A stretch of 64,000 nt of DNA from Gibbula magus (Eukaryota; Mollusca; Gastropoda; Trochida; Trochidae). The notes under the pieces were generated by a model that worked only from the letters and a program-made list of their open reading frames with translations, did not search any database and had not been told where the DNA came from. The stretch lies in NCBI GenBank assembly GCA_936450465.1, contig OW388304.1, positions 15,171,061-15,235,060 of the forward strand, written 5' to 3'. Made by a program: the position numbers and the translations under genes. Below are positions 9,571 to 22,112 of the stretch, piece after piece (the stretch's first letter is position 1; the number at the start of each line of letters is the position of its first letter).

Positions 9571-11230
9571 TAGCTCATCAGGCCTGAAAGGCCCGATGGG
9601 CTTATGGCATGGCATGGTGTCCGGCGTCCGTCCATCCGTCCGTCCGTCCATCCGTCCGTCCGTCCATCCGTAAACTTTTTGCTTTTTCGACTTCTTCTCC
9701 AGAACCAATGACTCCACAGAGCTGAAATTTTATGTGCAGACTCCTTGGCCAATGGGGATTCTAAATTGTAGATATCATGACCCCGTGACCCCAAATTGGG
9801 TCACAGGGGTCACATCCTTAAAAACCTATTTTCATCTTCTTCTCCAGTTCCAAAAGGTCTAGAGAGCTGAAAAGTTGTGTGCAAACTCCTTGGCCAATGG
9901 GGATTCTAAATTGTAGATTTCGTGACCCCATGACCCCAAATGGGGTCACAGGGGTCACATCCTTAAAAACCTATTTTCATCTTCTTCTCCAGTTCCAAAA
10001 GGTCTAGGGAGCTGAAAAGTTGTGTGCAGACTCCTTGGCCAATGGGGATTCTAAATTGTAGATTTCGTGACCCCGTGACCACAAATGGGGTCACAGGGGT
10101 CACATCCTTAAAAACCTATTTTCATCTTCTTCTCCAGTTCCAAAAGGTCTAGGGAGCTGAAAAGTTGTGTGCAGACTCCTTGGCCAATGGGGATTCTAAA
10201 TTGTAGATTTCGTGACCCCGTGACCCCAAATGGGGTCACAGGGGTCACATCCTTAAAAACCTATTTTCATCTTCTTCTCCAGTTCCAAAAGGTCTAGGGA
10301 GCTGAAAAGTTGTGTGCAGACTCCTTGGCCAATGGGGATTCTAAATTGTAGATTTCGTGACCCCGTGACCACAAATGGGGTCACAGGGGTCACATCCTTA
10401 AAAACCTATTTTCATCTTCTTCTCCAGTTCCAAAAGGTCTAGAGAGCTGAAAAGTTGTGTGCAAACTCCTTGGCCAATGGGGATTCTAAATTGTAGATTT
10501 CGTGACCCCATGACCCCAAATGGGGTCACAGGGGTCACATCCTTAAAAACCTATTTTCATCTTCTTCTCCAGTTCCAAAAGGTCTAGAGAGCTGAAAAGT
10601 TGTGTGCAAACTCCTTGGCCAATGGGGATTCTAAATTGTAGATTTCGTGACCCCATGACCCCAAATTGGGTCACAGTGGTCACATCCTTAAAAACCTATT
10701 TTCATCTTCTTCTCCAGTTCCAAAAGGTCTAGGGAGCTGAAAAGTTGTGTGCAGACTCCTTGGCCAATGGGGATTCTAAATTGTAGATTTCGTGACCCCG
10801 TGACCACAAATGGGGTCACAGGGGTCACATCCTTAAAAACCTATTTTCATCTTCTTCTCCAGTTCCAAAAGGTCTAGAGAGCTGAAAAGTTGTGTGCAAA
10901 CTCCTTGGCCAATGGGGATTCTAAATTGTAGATTTCGTGACCCCATGACCCCAAATGGGGTCACAGGGGTCACATCCTTAAAAACCTATTTTCATCTTCT
11001 TCTCCAGTTCCAAAAGGTCTAGAGAGCTGAAAAGTTGTGTGTAGACTCCTTGGCCAATGGGGATTCTAAATTGTAGATTGTGTGACCCCGTGACCCCAAA
11101 TTGGGTCACAGTGGTCATGATCTAAGAACCTATCTTTTGCTTGTAAACAATAACTTAAATAACTATTAAATATTCAACTTTAGATAGTAAATCAATGAAA
11201 CACTGATGAGCTACAGAGCCCATGGCTCTA
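9571..11230 (+). mobile_element. Non-autonomous Helentron-like element, large copy
   Basis: The 5' end is TAGCTCATCAGGCCTGAAAG (GGCC-tgaaa-GGCC hairpin, then GCCCGATGGGC). The 3' end is TGATGAGCT (11204-11212) followed by the hairpin AGAGCC-CAT-GGCTCT (11215-11229) and a T run. AGCTCATCA and TGATGAGCT are a 9-bp inverted pair. In between come a CCGT/CCAT microsatellite (about 9626-9670), a 145-bp tandem core and a short unique stretch. Paired short inverted repeats, microsatellite, tandem core, terminal hairpin and T-rich target match Helentron-associated elements (oyster 'pearl' type). Class is inference; structure is seen. It encodes no protein. Confidence 0.75.
9690..11120 (+). repeat. 145-bp tandem array (about 10 units)
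   Basis: AAAACCTATTTTCATC recurs at 9821, 9966, 10111, 10256, 10401, 10546, 10691, 10836 and 10981, exactly 145 bp apart. Units fall into two types. Type A has CTAGAGAG, GCAAACTCC and CCCCATGACC; type B has CTAGGGAG, GCAGACTCC and CCCCGTGACC. From the second unit the order is A B B' B A A' B A and a terminal variant. The outer units are the most diverged, as expected from unequal exchange inside the array. Confidence 0.95.
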
Positions 11231-11546
11231 TTTTTTTTTTTAAAAGGCTAAATACTATATTTTAAGTAATTTTGGAAAAAACCTTTTGTTGGTCTACCAT
11301 GGACGTAAGCATGATCCATGAATAACCCTTAAAATGTTTTCATTTCACTGAGTAAAAGTAACCAAGTGATGGTACGGCTGACAATTACATTGTAATAGGT
11401 CTAGGATCCAAGAGATGCATGCTGACATCTTTAATGTTTGACAAAAGCTCAATATGAATATTTACATAGGAATGAAGCTTGACTTCATACAATAGTTCAC
11501 TCCGGGTAGAGTTTATCTCGATATGATTTAACCTTGTCGTGGGAAG

Positions 11547-11734
11547 AAGATGATAGTTCCGAGTAATAATTTGATCCTAAACAATTTGTGAGTTGTGTAT
11601 TAGGGCACCATCTCGGCCTCCATTGATAAATCATACTAAGAAGATGATAGTTCCGAGTAATAATTTGATCCTAAACAATTTGTGAGTTGTGTATTAGGGC
11701 ACCATCTCGGCCTCCATTGATAAATCATACTAAG
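11547..11734. repeat. Perfect 94-bp tandem duplication
   Basis: The block beginning AAGATGATAGTTCCGAGTAA and ending AAATCATACTAAG occurs at 11547-11640 and 11641-11734 with no difference seen. Perfect identity in neutral DNA means a very recent event or an assembly artefact. Confidence 0.95.
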
Positions 11735-12654
11735 GCTAACTTTAACTCTGAAATATATTAGAATGAAATTTACAATTCTTTTGCTGCTACTGTGTGGTTG
11801 ATTTTCAAAGGTCAGTTACCATCACTTGAAATGGCAAAAATCAGTTGTTGATTTTATTATTAGACAACAGACCGTGTACATCTGTATCTTTACTTATACT
11901 TTTGTGTTTATGAATTCCAAACAATGTGCTAGGAAGAAAGTATTATTAAGGATTATACATATGGGTGACATTTTATGACATTCGTAGTTTCAGATATGCA
12001 ACAATTTGTTTTTGCTTCTTCCACTATTATTATTATTTAATTTTACATGTAATCAGCTTCAATAAATCGTTTGTTGTTCAATCACTGACGTAGTTGTGTT
12101 ATGTTGTCTTTTCATTAATTGTATTGAGAGAATTATGGTGAATTTAACGTATTGCCAAAATGATCACTGATTTGATATACTCTACGGTTTTGTTTCACAA
12201 ATGTTCTGGACTATATTGAAATTAAAGAAAAAATAACCATGGAACTTGTATTTGTGGATTATCTAAAATAGGAAATGTTCAAGGTTGGGTTCATTCAAAC
12301 ATAAATTTATAGATTAAATCACTGGCATAAGACAAGCTCCCTATTTAAGAGATATTTTACATAAAAACCTATTCAACTTATGACATATTTCATAGACGTC
12401 AAGAAATAATGTACGAAGCATTCATAAAATATCCCACTACACTCTTCCATTTACTGGTAAATGTTCTGAATATTGCTATCTTCTTTCTCGCATTACTGCT
12501 GTTTTCTGTAACTATTATTTCATTGGTATCTTATATGAACAGTGATATTTTATCTGGTCAAGGCATGATTTATGCTGTCCTAGCAGGATGCCATTCAGCA
12601 ATACAGGTAGTTGGGCTGGGATGGGTAAGAATTGCCTACCTGGGTACCCTACCC

Positions 12655-12918
12655 TTCATTACCCTAACCTAACCTAACCTACCCTACCCTATCTAATCTT
12701 GCCCCATGACAATGTAAAAAATCAGAGCCTTTAATACAGTCTAGATCTTTATTCAGAAAGTCTAGATAAACTGAATATGCATATGTGGAACTGAAAGTAT
12801 TAAAGATATATAATCAAAAGGATGAAGGTACAGTAATTACAAAAATTCCATAGACTAAATTTTAGTCTATACCCTACCCTACCCTACCCTACCCTACCCT
12901 ACCCTACCCTACCCTACC
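12655..12918. repeat. CCCTA/CCTAA pentamer repeats in two blocks
   Basis: Block one (about 12655-12693) mixes CCCTA and CCTAA units. Block two (12871-12918) is about 9.6 copies of ACCCT, preceded by the imperfect palindrome ATAGACTAAATTTTAGTCTAT. These are pentamers and not the (CCCTAA)n hexamer of metazoan telomeres. Confidence 0.9.
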
Positions 12919-13021
12919 ATGACACCCATTTGTTGATCTTGACATCAAGTTGGTAAGATTTTGTCATAATTTATTTAACCGGTAAGCTGAAGTATGGAGG
13001 TAGAAAGCTTAAACATTTAGA

Positions 13022-13173
13022 GGTTATAACATGTCATTTTTCATACCATACACCATATCAGCCCGAGACCCCATATCAGCCCGAGGGCACCATATCAGCC
13101 CGAGACGCCCATATCAGCCCGAGGGCCGCAGGGCTGATATGGGGTATGGTATGAAAAATTACATGTTGTAACC
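13022..13173. mobile_element. Foldback element with repeated CATATCAGCCCGAG
   Basis: The 43-bp arms 13022-13064 and 13131-13173 are inverted copies with about three mismatches. The left arm runs from GGTTATAACATG to CATATCAGCCC. The centre holds four copies of (C)ATATCAGCCCGAG about 18-19 bp apart. It ends five T residues before the Helentron-like element at 13180. No clear target duplication was found. Confidence 0.85.
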
Positions 13174-13179
13174 TTTTTT

Positions 13180-15158
13180 AGCTCATCAGGCCTGAAAGGC
13201 CCGATGGGCTTATGGCATGGAATGGCGTCCGTCCATCCGTCCGTCCGTAAACTTTTCGCCTTTTGACTTCTTCTCCAGAACCACTGGGTCTAGGTAGCTG
13301 AAATTTTGTATACAGACTCCTTGGGCAATGGGGATTCTAAATTGTAGATTTAGTGATCCAGTGACCCCAAATAAGGGCCTCACAGGCCATAACCTAAAAA
13401 CCTATTTTCATCTTCTTCTCCAGAACGAAAAGACCTAGAAGACTGAAATGTTGTGTACAGACTCTTTAGCCAATGGAGATTCTAAATTGTAGATTTGGTG
13501 ACCCTGTGACCCCAAATAAGGGCCTCACAGGCCATGACCTAAAATTCTATTTTCTTCTTCTTCTCCAGAACGAAAAGACCTAGGAGGCTTTCATGTTGTG
13601 TACAGACTCTTTAGCCAATGGAGATTCTAAATTGTAGATTTGGTGACCCTGTGACCCCAAATAAGGGCCTCACAGGCCATGACCTAAAATTCTATTTTCT
13701 TCTTCTTCTCCAGAACGAAAAGACCTAGGAGGCTTTCATGTTGTGTAAAGAGTCTTTAACCAATGGAGATTCTAAATTGTAGATTTGGTGACCCTGTGGT
13801 CCCAAATAAGGCCATTACCTAAAATCCCGTTTTCATCAGTTTCTCCGGAACAAAAAGACCTAGAAGGTTGTAATATTGTGTGCAAACTCTTTAGCCAATG
13901 GGGATTCTAACTTGTAAATTTGGTGACCCTGTGACCCCAAATATGGGCCACAGCCTAAAAAAACCTTTGAAATTGAATTTTGAACTGATATTTTATGTGC
14001 ACTTCAATCAAATTTTCCCTAATAAAATACCTGAGAGAGAGTCATCTCATCTTTTAGATATGTGAGTCCTAACTAGGGTTTGAGAAATGCAGAATTTAAG
14101 AAAAAAAGTAACTTTGCAGTTAATCTTATTCAGTAGGAATGTGAAATATATGTCGACTTAAGATTACAATCTACATTGTGGACATGTTTCTCAAATTGAT
14201 GTAATCAATGTGAAATGAGAACTATTGAATAGCCTATGAACTGAATATTGTGACAAGCCACAAAGGAATAAATTGAAGAGGAGTTAAGAATTCTTTTATT
14301 TTACATGAGATATGTGAACTGCATATGACTGGTGATGAAATGATAAGATAAGACTATTTTCATTTTCTTCTCCAGAACAAAAAGACCTTGAAGGCTGTCA
14401 TGTTGTGTAAAGAGTCTTTAGCCAATGGAGATTCTAAATTGTAGATTTGGTGACCCTGTGGTCCCAAATAAGGGCCTCACAGGCCATTACCTAAAATCCT
14501 GTTTTCATCAGTTTCTCTGAAACAAAAAGACCTAGAAGGCTGTAATATTGTATGCAAACTCTTTTGCCAATGGGGATTCTAACTTGTAAATTTGGTGATC
14601 CTGTGATCCCAAATATGGGCCACAGCCTAAAAAAAAACTTTGAAATTGAATTTTGAACTGATATTTTATGGCACTTCAATCAAATTTTCCCTAATAAACA
14701 AAACATAAAAATCTATTTTCATCTTCTTCTCCAGAACAAACTAGAAGGAATATTGCGTTCAGAATGTTTAGATGTTTGGATGAAAAGGCTAAGAACCGAT
14801 AAAATTGTGCAAAGATTATTTAGCCAAGGTGATTCTAAATTGTACTATGTACCATGAGATTCATCACATTGCCTGTTCTCTCTTAGCCTTATACAGTTAG
14901 ATCAGTGATGCCAGTGTTTTGTGCAAGGCAGAGGCTATTACATAATTTGGCTGTAAAAGCACAGCTGGCTTGTAACCAGAGCCAAGGGGTCAGCATATTG
15001 CATAATCTCCTGTGTGTTGACCTTGCTGAGTGCTCTCTCTCACTTTCAAGACGAAGATTTGTCAGGGCTAGGGATTATGCATTATATTGAGACAATATGT
15101 TTCTGTCTTCATCATCAAACAATATAAACCCTGATGAGCTACAGAGCCCATGGCTCTA
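13180..15158 (+). mobile_element. Non-autonomous Helentron-like element, diverged copy
   Basis: It has the same ends as the copy at 9571: AGCTCATCAGGCC at 13180, TGATGAGCT at 15132-15140 and the AGAGCC-CAT-GGCTCT-type hairpin at 15143-15157. A short CCGT/CCAT stretch precedes a core with CCAGAA landmarks at 13275, 13420, 13565 and 13710 (145-bp period), then a 135-bp unit. The block 13710-14027 is repeated at 14372-14698 after unique DNA, an internal segmental duplication. The core is more diverged than at 9571, so this is an older copy. Confidence 0.75.
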
Positions 15159-18100
15159 ATTTATCATATATCATACTTTTTGTCTATAGCATGACAAACT
15201 ATTTACAGAAATATTAAAATTTGATGCTTTCATGCGAAAATACATTATATATAATAATAAAATATAGGCTACCCTCCATTATAAATTAGTCTTTAAATTT
15301 TGTTTATGTTAGCCGTATCCCTTACTCAACTTTCGAAGTAAAAGCATATTTAATCAAATAAGTTAAAGGCGTCAACAACATCCTTGTTTGGAGGCTACTC
15401 TGTCGGAAATGAACCAGTTGCTCTGACACTGCTTCGCTTGTGACGTTACTCTGTGTCAGTGTGCCTGTAAGCAAAGGGAGATCACTCTGACCTAACGTCG
15501 CTCTGGCTGATATTGATATGGATTTGCGGACCGGGCTGATATGGCTGATATGGATTTTCGGACCGGGCAGCGATATTGGTGTGGTGTCCTTACCTCTATC
15601 ACATATGCAAAACATCCCATATCTTTGATAGATATATGATAAACAGTTCTATATTTCAGTCAATACTTTTTGATATTTAGCTATTTTAGATCCGGGCAAT
15701 TGTGTATTTGTCTATTAGGTAAGCTTGAATAGTAAATTCTAGTCTTTTTTTAATTTTTATAAAATTTAATGGATAATCTGTTCCTTGTAAATTATTGTTT
15801 CAAATTCCTCGCAATTGTGGATTATTCAGATATTCTTTCACATATAAGCTTTAACTTGTATGCAAAGACTGATTAGCTACTAAGCCAATTTAAAAATAAA
15901 TGTTCAGAGTTCTCAAGAATTATTTTTTTCAGATTTCTCTAAATCCTTAAATGAAAATGAGTAGGGCAATTTAAAGAAATAAATATATGCTTATTACAAA
16001 TCTAAGAAAGCAATATTTTTACTATTTTAAAGAGTTTTGAATTAGGGTAGAATATCATTAAATTTATTTTTTACTTATTTTCTGAAATCAGAAATATTAT
16101 TCTTTGAATAATCATAAAACCTTGATGAACTATGAAAAAGTAAGAGTTATGAATACAAACAGACGGTGAAAATGGTTTGAGGTAGAAGAAAATATGGTTT
16201 CATGAAAATTACTGAAATGTGAAACAGACCATAGACTTTCACAAACCGGAAATGACATCACGTATCATTTCTTCCGTACTGAGAGACAAGTGCCGTGGAA
16301 GGCTTTACGATACCACTGTCTAGGAGTTATAAGGTAATCTCAGAACCATTTTATGAGTGAAAACTGCTTTAATTTCCATTTATGAACAAATATGCACATA
16401 GATAATATTTCTGGAAAGTTTAGATTCAGTGTAGTATCGATGTCAAGATGAACCGCTGTCGCTTGAACTGTCTTGTCGCTAACGACACAGCATGCATGTA
16501 AATTTGCATGTATAAACACTCCGATGGTCTTCAAATCTACCATCCAAATTTATATTTATTTAACAGACATGCATATTTGTGATGTTTATAACTGTGGAAT
16601 ATTGTAATCATGTTTTACGTTATGTCTGGGTTATTGAAAATAATGTAATGTGACATTCGACTTGTCTATGGATTGAGGCTCTACATGAAGGGGGCGTGGT
16701 CATTGACATGCATGGATTTTATTGAACATGATTAAAATTTTAATTCAATGATAAAACATATTGGAGAATCGTGTAATAGATTCAAATACTTGAGATACGT
16801 AGAATCGTAGATGGATGCTGTGTATTTCATCACAATTTCAAAAATTTATCAGCAATAAATTGATCTATATAATCATGTAAATTGAATTTAGAGAGAATCA
16901 AGCAAATCATAATGGTGAAATTGTTTTTGACTTTAAAATGCTGAATTTTTCTATTATTGAATAATTTCATTCTCATTTTACTATACTAAAACATACATTT
17001 GTTTGAAGAAAAGATTTTTTAATAAATAAAGTGACATGCCATTCACCAAAAGAATTCCATTTATTAATCTGAAAGCAAGACAAATTTCACTGGCTATCTC
17101 GGTGGCTAACCCATCGTGTCAGTTGAACTTTGGCTGAAGTACAAATAACTTCGAGGCAATCCATTATTTTTAAGCATCATTCACATGCCTTTCCATTCAG
17201 ACATGGTTGAGAAAGAATTTCAACAAATTCTTCGATATAACCTCAAGCTCTTTTGGAAGGAATTTTGAGGGCCTGTTGAAGTTAGACTGGTTATAAAACA
17301 TCTGATTATTATATAACATTGAAGGCACCTGTCTTTAAAGTTGTCAACAGAATAAGACTGTTCCAACGTGGTGACAGGTGTTCTATCAATCATTTGACAT
17401 ATTCATATGTAACTTGTTTTTTTAAAAACAATGATGTAAGTAAAACCTGTTAGATAATATTTTGCTTATTGACACCAATTTTGCATAATACAAGGTGTCA
17501 GAAATACCATTGATGGACTCCTAAGTACGAAACTTTCCATATTGGATTGGGAGACTACTCTCTATGCCATCAACTTGCCCAGAAGCAATACACTAATGAT
17601 TGTAAAGCTTTATTGTGTTTACAAATATTTCTGTTCAGAAAATCAGATAATTTAATGAACTATATTGAAATTATTTCATGGGCCAGTGTTAAAAACAAAA
17701 GAATAATTTTAAGTGAAAACAATATGACATTTTTTTAAAAACCTGAAATATTACATAAAAGGACATTCAAAATTAGTCTCCTTTCCATATCTGTTTTTGA
17801 ATATAATAATGATAATGAAATAATTAAAGGGCACTTTGACCTCTGATATTTGAATTCAGAGAGCTTTGTGTGAAAGTAATATGTTAATATACAAACACTC
17901 TATTATGCTATATATACACTTTCTAATTTGTGAAAGTCTTCAACCTTTAGAAATATACTTTTGAAACATTTTGTTACACTTTTTGTCACCACATCTTTTT
18001 TTTCACTTTTATATTTTGGAAATGATTATATTTGTTAAAACGAAGTATATTGAGTGTGACTAAATTATTAATTTCACAGTTGATATATCCCATAGATATT

Positions 18101-19440
18101 TCAACAGTTTTTATTCCCAGGCTTTTAAAATAATTGCAAATAATTGCAATGTATTTTAGTAAACCATTTCCAAACAACTGCAAATCTCTATTAGTTTACC
18201 TTTATAGCCCTGATATTGACATTATAATAAGCAGGTTAAATGGGCTGTTAATATTGACCTAGTTGTTCGGTGGGAATTTTGCGATCTTCAATGGGTATTG
18301 GTACTTGTATCAATGTTAGTAAGATACACAGAGCTTTAGTGTACGTATATTGAAGGTGACTGATGATTAAACCTTTAGGGGGGTCTGTCTGAGTCCTTTG
18401 AACTAGGTACCTTTTGACCAGTGGCGATCCACCTGTTTATAACTTGTACCCATCCACTCTGTCGTCCACGATCTGTTTGTATCAATCTACTAACATGTTC
18501 ATGCAAACAAAATAAATCTGTCGGGAGCGATAAACTCTTGGTTGTGACGAATTGTAAAGATAACTGGCATTTAGCAAAGCTGTGAATCAAGTTACACTCT
18601 TTCTGGGGACATTGTTTGCTTGCCGGTATTTCATTCATCGAGCAATCTCTCTTTCATGTTATAGCGGTCGTCTGAGTTCAAGACAGGTGACATTTATCAA
18701 AAGATGAAATGAATAAATAGAAAGGATGATATGGGCTGTCGTTTGCAATTTCACTGACGGTTGAACAGAAATGGTTGACTGCTTTTCGAGAATAATGTTA
18801 TATTTGCCTAACTGCTCCCTGATAAAATCTAGCAGTGACGTGAAAGCTTTTAGCTTTTGCAGCCAAATGGGACATTTTCTATTTCATTCGCAAGGTAATG
18901 TTCAACGTTAGATGTTTATTTTGAATTATCAGGTTTGTTTTTACTTGTATTTTCATATTTATTACATTTCTAATGTTTTGGAAAAAAAATTTGGAAATCT
19001 GTCAGTGAAGGTCTTTTTATTGATAAAGTTGAAGACCTTGGTAAGCGTAAATCATATTTCTCTTTTGTATAAATTATTGTCTGGACTGGAGTATGGGATT
19101 TGTTGACTAAGATCTGTTAGATGAAAAGAGCTGTTCAGTTGATAAACTTACTAGTTGTACCTTATGAAAGATGGAAAAAATTAGAAAAATATCAAATAGC
19201 CTCCTCAACTTATCACACAGGTATACTTTGAGTTTACATTAAAACTGTACCTTGTGTTGAAAGTACATGCACATAACATCAATGCTTCAATACTTAGAAA
19301 CTAGGAGCTGTTTGAAGGAAGTGAAAATAGTTGTTAGTCTAATGCAATCGATTTTTGCGTACTATATTACAGCCAAGCACTGAATATAAGCAAGTGCAAT
19401 TCAATCATTAAACAATAATAAATGATGATGTTATTTGGAG
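15159..19440. other. AT-rich intergenic DNA, no gene seen
   Basis: The only structure noted is at about 15507-15571, where GATATGGATTTKCGGACCGGGC occurs twice near GGCTGATATGG, the reverse complement of the CCATATCAGCC motif of the foldback at 13022. Short open frames in this stretch lack coding character. Confidence 0.5.
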
Positions 19441-19449
19441 ATTTCTGAG

Positions 19450-19553
19450 TACAGGTTGCGGGCTTTCTCCCTGCCATAATACTAGCAGCCGCGATATAAG
19501 TGAAATACTCTTGAAAGCGGCGTTAAACCCCAACTCACTCACTCATTCAAATG
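19450..19553 (+). mobile_element. SINE family A, 3' fragment
   Basis: From GGTTGCGGGCTTTCTCCCTG through ATAATACTAGCAGC, GTGAAATACTCTTGAAAGCG and GCGTTAAACCCCAACTCACT it is nearly identical to the end of the copy at 55874-56143. It is 5' truncated, with no tRNA-related head. Confidence 0.8.
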
Positions 19554-20838
19554 ATGTGAACTTCTGGATTTTTCTCTGCCTTGCTTGTTGCTCAGCGCAA
19601 CACTTGAACTTGTGCTAGATAAGTAGTGGTTAAAAGATCTGTAGGTCAGAGGTTACAGACTCCCACATTTTTTTGTACAAACAAACATGCACAATGAAGA
19701 GAACTAATTTCCTGTATATTTTGCATTTTGGATATAAATGATATATTTATACCTTTCTTCCATCTTTACTTTATTCATGCATTCATTGATTCTCTTCATG
19801 TATCTGTGGCCTGCTTTATTCTCTTTTATGTTCTATCGATTCTTCCGCTGTATGTAGGTCTACCTTCATTCATCCCTTATGTAAATAGTGAAAAGACCAG
19901 ACAAGTTGGACACCCTGCAATGCCAGACACTAATTAAAGCCTCAGAGACCGTCTGACCTTTAGGTGCTCTGTGAACCATTAATTGTTGGTAGGAAGACAC
20001 TGTCTGTGTTGTAATCTGCCATTAGTACGAGTTAGTTGTAGTACTAGCCTGACTGGACACCGCTACTGACATTTATACTGTGGTATTTGTAGCTTCAAAA
20101 TGTCAAACATTATGCGCTTTCATCTTTGACATTTTGAATCTTCTGCATGCTTTGAAAATGATGTGTTGCTGATAAATACAAGAATATTTAATATAATTAA
20201 AAACAAATTGATAAATTTTTGCAATTTAAGTCTTTGAAGTGGATTTAGACGTGGAAACATAAGAAAACAAGATTATCTGGATAATAACTTATTTCTTGTG
20301 AACATACATCATGTTAGAAGTTGTTGTCCATAATTAAGTATAGTGTTTTATGTTAACTTAATGGAATATTGTATATGAAATATGTGCAAAATATGTAAAT
20401 GAAGTTGGTTGACATGTTAGATGCTATCAAAACATATAATCATAAATAATATTTTGTGAGTTAATGGTACTTTGTCTTTTTTTCATTTTGATTATTTATT
20501 TAGGTAACCTATAATTACTATTTTATGTTATATTAAAATGTGAACAGGTATATACACCAAATGGTTAGTAAATTTTGCAATATGAATCTTTATAAAAATA
20601 TGTTTAAAATTCCAACTGTCATATTCTGTAATGTTGAGATCTGATGAAATATTTCCTAATTGACAGAACATTACAGGGAAGTAAAACTATGAACAAACTT
20701 TAATTATCAGTGATAAACAATGGAGACAGTAGATAAACAAAGGAAGAGATATAAGTGAAAACAATGTGATAATGAGGATGGTTTCTACTTCTGGGTGGGT
20801 TAAGTCAAGTATTCACACAATGCACAAATAAGATTTTT

Positions 20839-22112
20839 ATACCCCCGCCTTACAGCGTAAACAGGGCTATATAGCGTTCATTCTGTCTGTCTGTTCGTTA
20901 GTCTGTCCATCTGTCTTTCTGTCCGTCCATCACAAAACCTTGTGCAGAGCATATCTCTTAAACTATACATGCTAGCTTCACCAAACGTGCTACACATGTT
21001 AGCCAGGATCTCTAGTTGTGCCTTTTGAGGGTTAGATGGATTTCCGAATTTTACTTTTGGCGGTTTCCATGCAAACATGACCAAAACACAGTGACTCTGT
21101 AGGATGTCATTTTGTGCCGACCATATTTCTCAAACTAAACATGCTGCAGTGTTGTGCCACTTATATTCGTATGGTGACATTATTTCCATAGCATGTTAAT
21201 TTAGTCTCGATAAATAATTTTCATAGATACGATTTGTTTACGATTCTATTTACATTTATCAGGTTTGTCATAATTTAATTCTCCGTTTTCTATCATGGAA
21301 ATGGCAGTAATTTGATCAACATATATACATAGTTGTTAAAACATTTACCATGGCGGTCTATGGGAAACATTTTTATCTAACATACTCATGTAGGGAAATT
21401 GGATGACATTTGTTAAATTATTGTCTGAAAATTTAATTTAAATTATGTTCTTCAAGCTGAGATGATTTCAAATCAAGATGAAAAGTTTAACATTGATCTA
21501 AACAAAACTTGTTTCAATAAAATGATTTATCACAGACTAAGTTAACATGCAAGTCTATGGAAATAATGTTACCGTGCGGATATAAGTGGCACGGCACTGT
21601 AGCTTCACCAAACTTGCCCTGTACAACTATATTGAGCGTCGCATTTTTGAATTGGTACCTAATGTAAACGGTGATTTCATTGGCTGTATGTATTCAAGTG
21701 GTAATTATGTTCACCACAATCTCTAGTTGTGCTTTTTCAGGTTTAGACAGATTTCTGAATTTTACTTTTGGCTGTTTCCAATGACATTGGAAACATGACC
21801 AAAACAGTGACTGTGAGGAAGTCATTTTGTGCGGAACTTATCTTCCGAACTATACATTCTAGCTATGCCAAACTTCATACACATGTCAACCATGGTGCCT
21901 AGATGTACCTTTTGAGGGTTAGTCCTATTTCTGAATTAAATTTTTGTCGGTTTCCATGGAAATATGACTTAACAGTTATTCCTGGAACCTTACATTCTAT
22001 ATTCATTCAACTTTAGACGCAGGTTAGTCATTCCCATAGAAGGGCCTTTCCGAATTTCAATTATGTCAAACTTTATTTGGAAGCAGGGGTATGTGAGCTG
22101 TGCTCGCTTCTA
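20839..22112 (+). mobile_element. Second family with Helentron-like architecture
   Basis: It starts ATACCCCCGCC after a T run. It has a degenerate GTCT/GTCC microsatellite (about 20881-20931), then diverged core units marked by AGCTTCACCAAAC, ATCTCTAGTTGTG, TTTTGAGGGTTAG and GGTTTCCATG. It ends in GCAGGGGTAT (22083-22092, inverse of ATACCCCCGC with one change) plus the hairpin GAGC-TGT-GCTC. Its sequence is unrelated to the AGCTCATCA family, but the layout is the same. A mariner-type MITE (21147-21599) interrupts the second unit. Confidence 0.65.
21147..21599. mobile_element. Tc1/mariner-type MITE nested in the preceding repeat
   Basis: The left end CAGTGTTGTGCCACTTATAT and the right end (reverse complement CAGTGCCGTGCCACTTATAT) start inverted repeats of about 75-80 bp. 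The flanks are TG on the left and TA on the right. The neighbouring core unit near 20968-20980 reads CATGCTAGCTTCACC, the uninterrupted site, which shows insertion at TA with one later change on the left. It has no coding capacity. Confidence 0.85.

Larger units (their letters stand above)
11231..13021. other. AT-rich spacer with local duplications and ACCCT repeats
   Basis: No gene is supported. A frame at 12409-12672 begins with a very hydrophobic stretch but runs into the ACCCT repeat and matches nothing I recognise. Sub-features are listed separately. Confidence 0.5.

Noticed and set aside
9529..9794. Overlapping minus-strand frames with DGRTDGRMDGR and PCHKPIGPFRPDELK
   Set aside because: They are translations of the CCGT/CCAT microsatellite and conserved 5' end of the Helentron-like element; the same frames recur at 24793-25032 and, decayed, at 332-574.
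12655..12918. Interstitial telomere
   Set aside because: The units are mainly pentameric ACCCT, not CCCTAA hexamers, and the block is short and internal.
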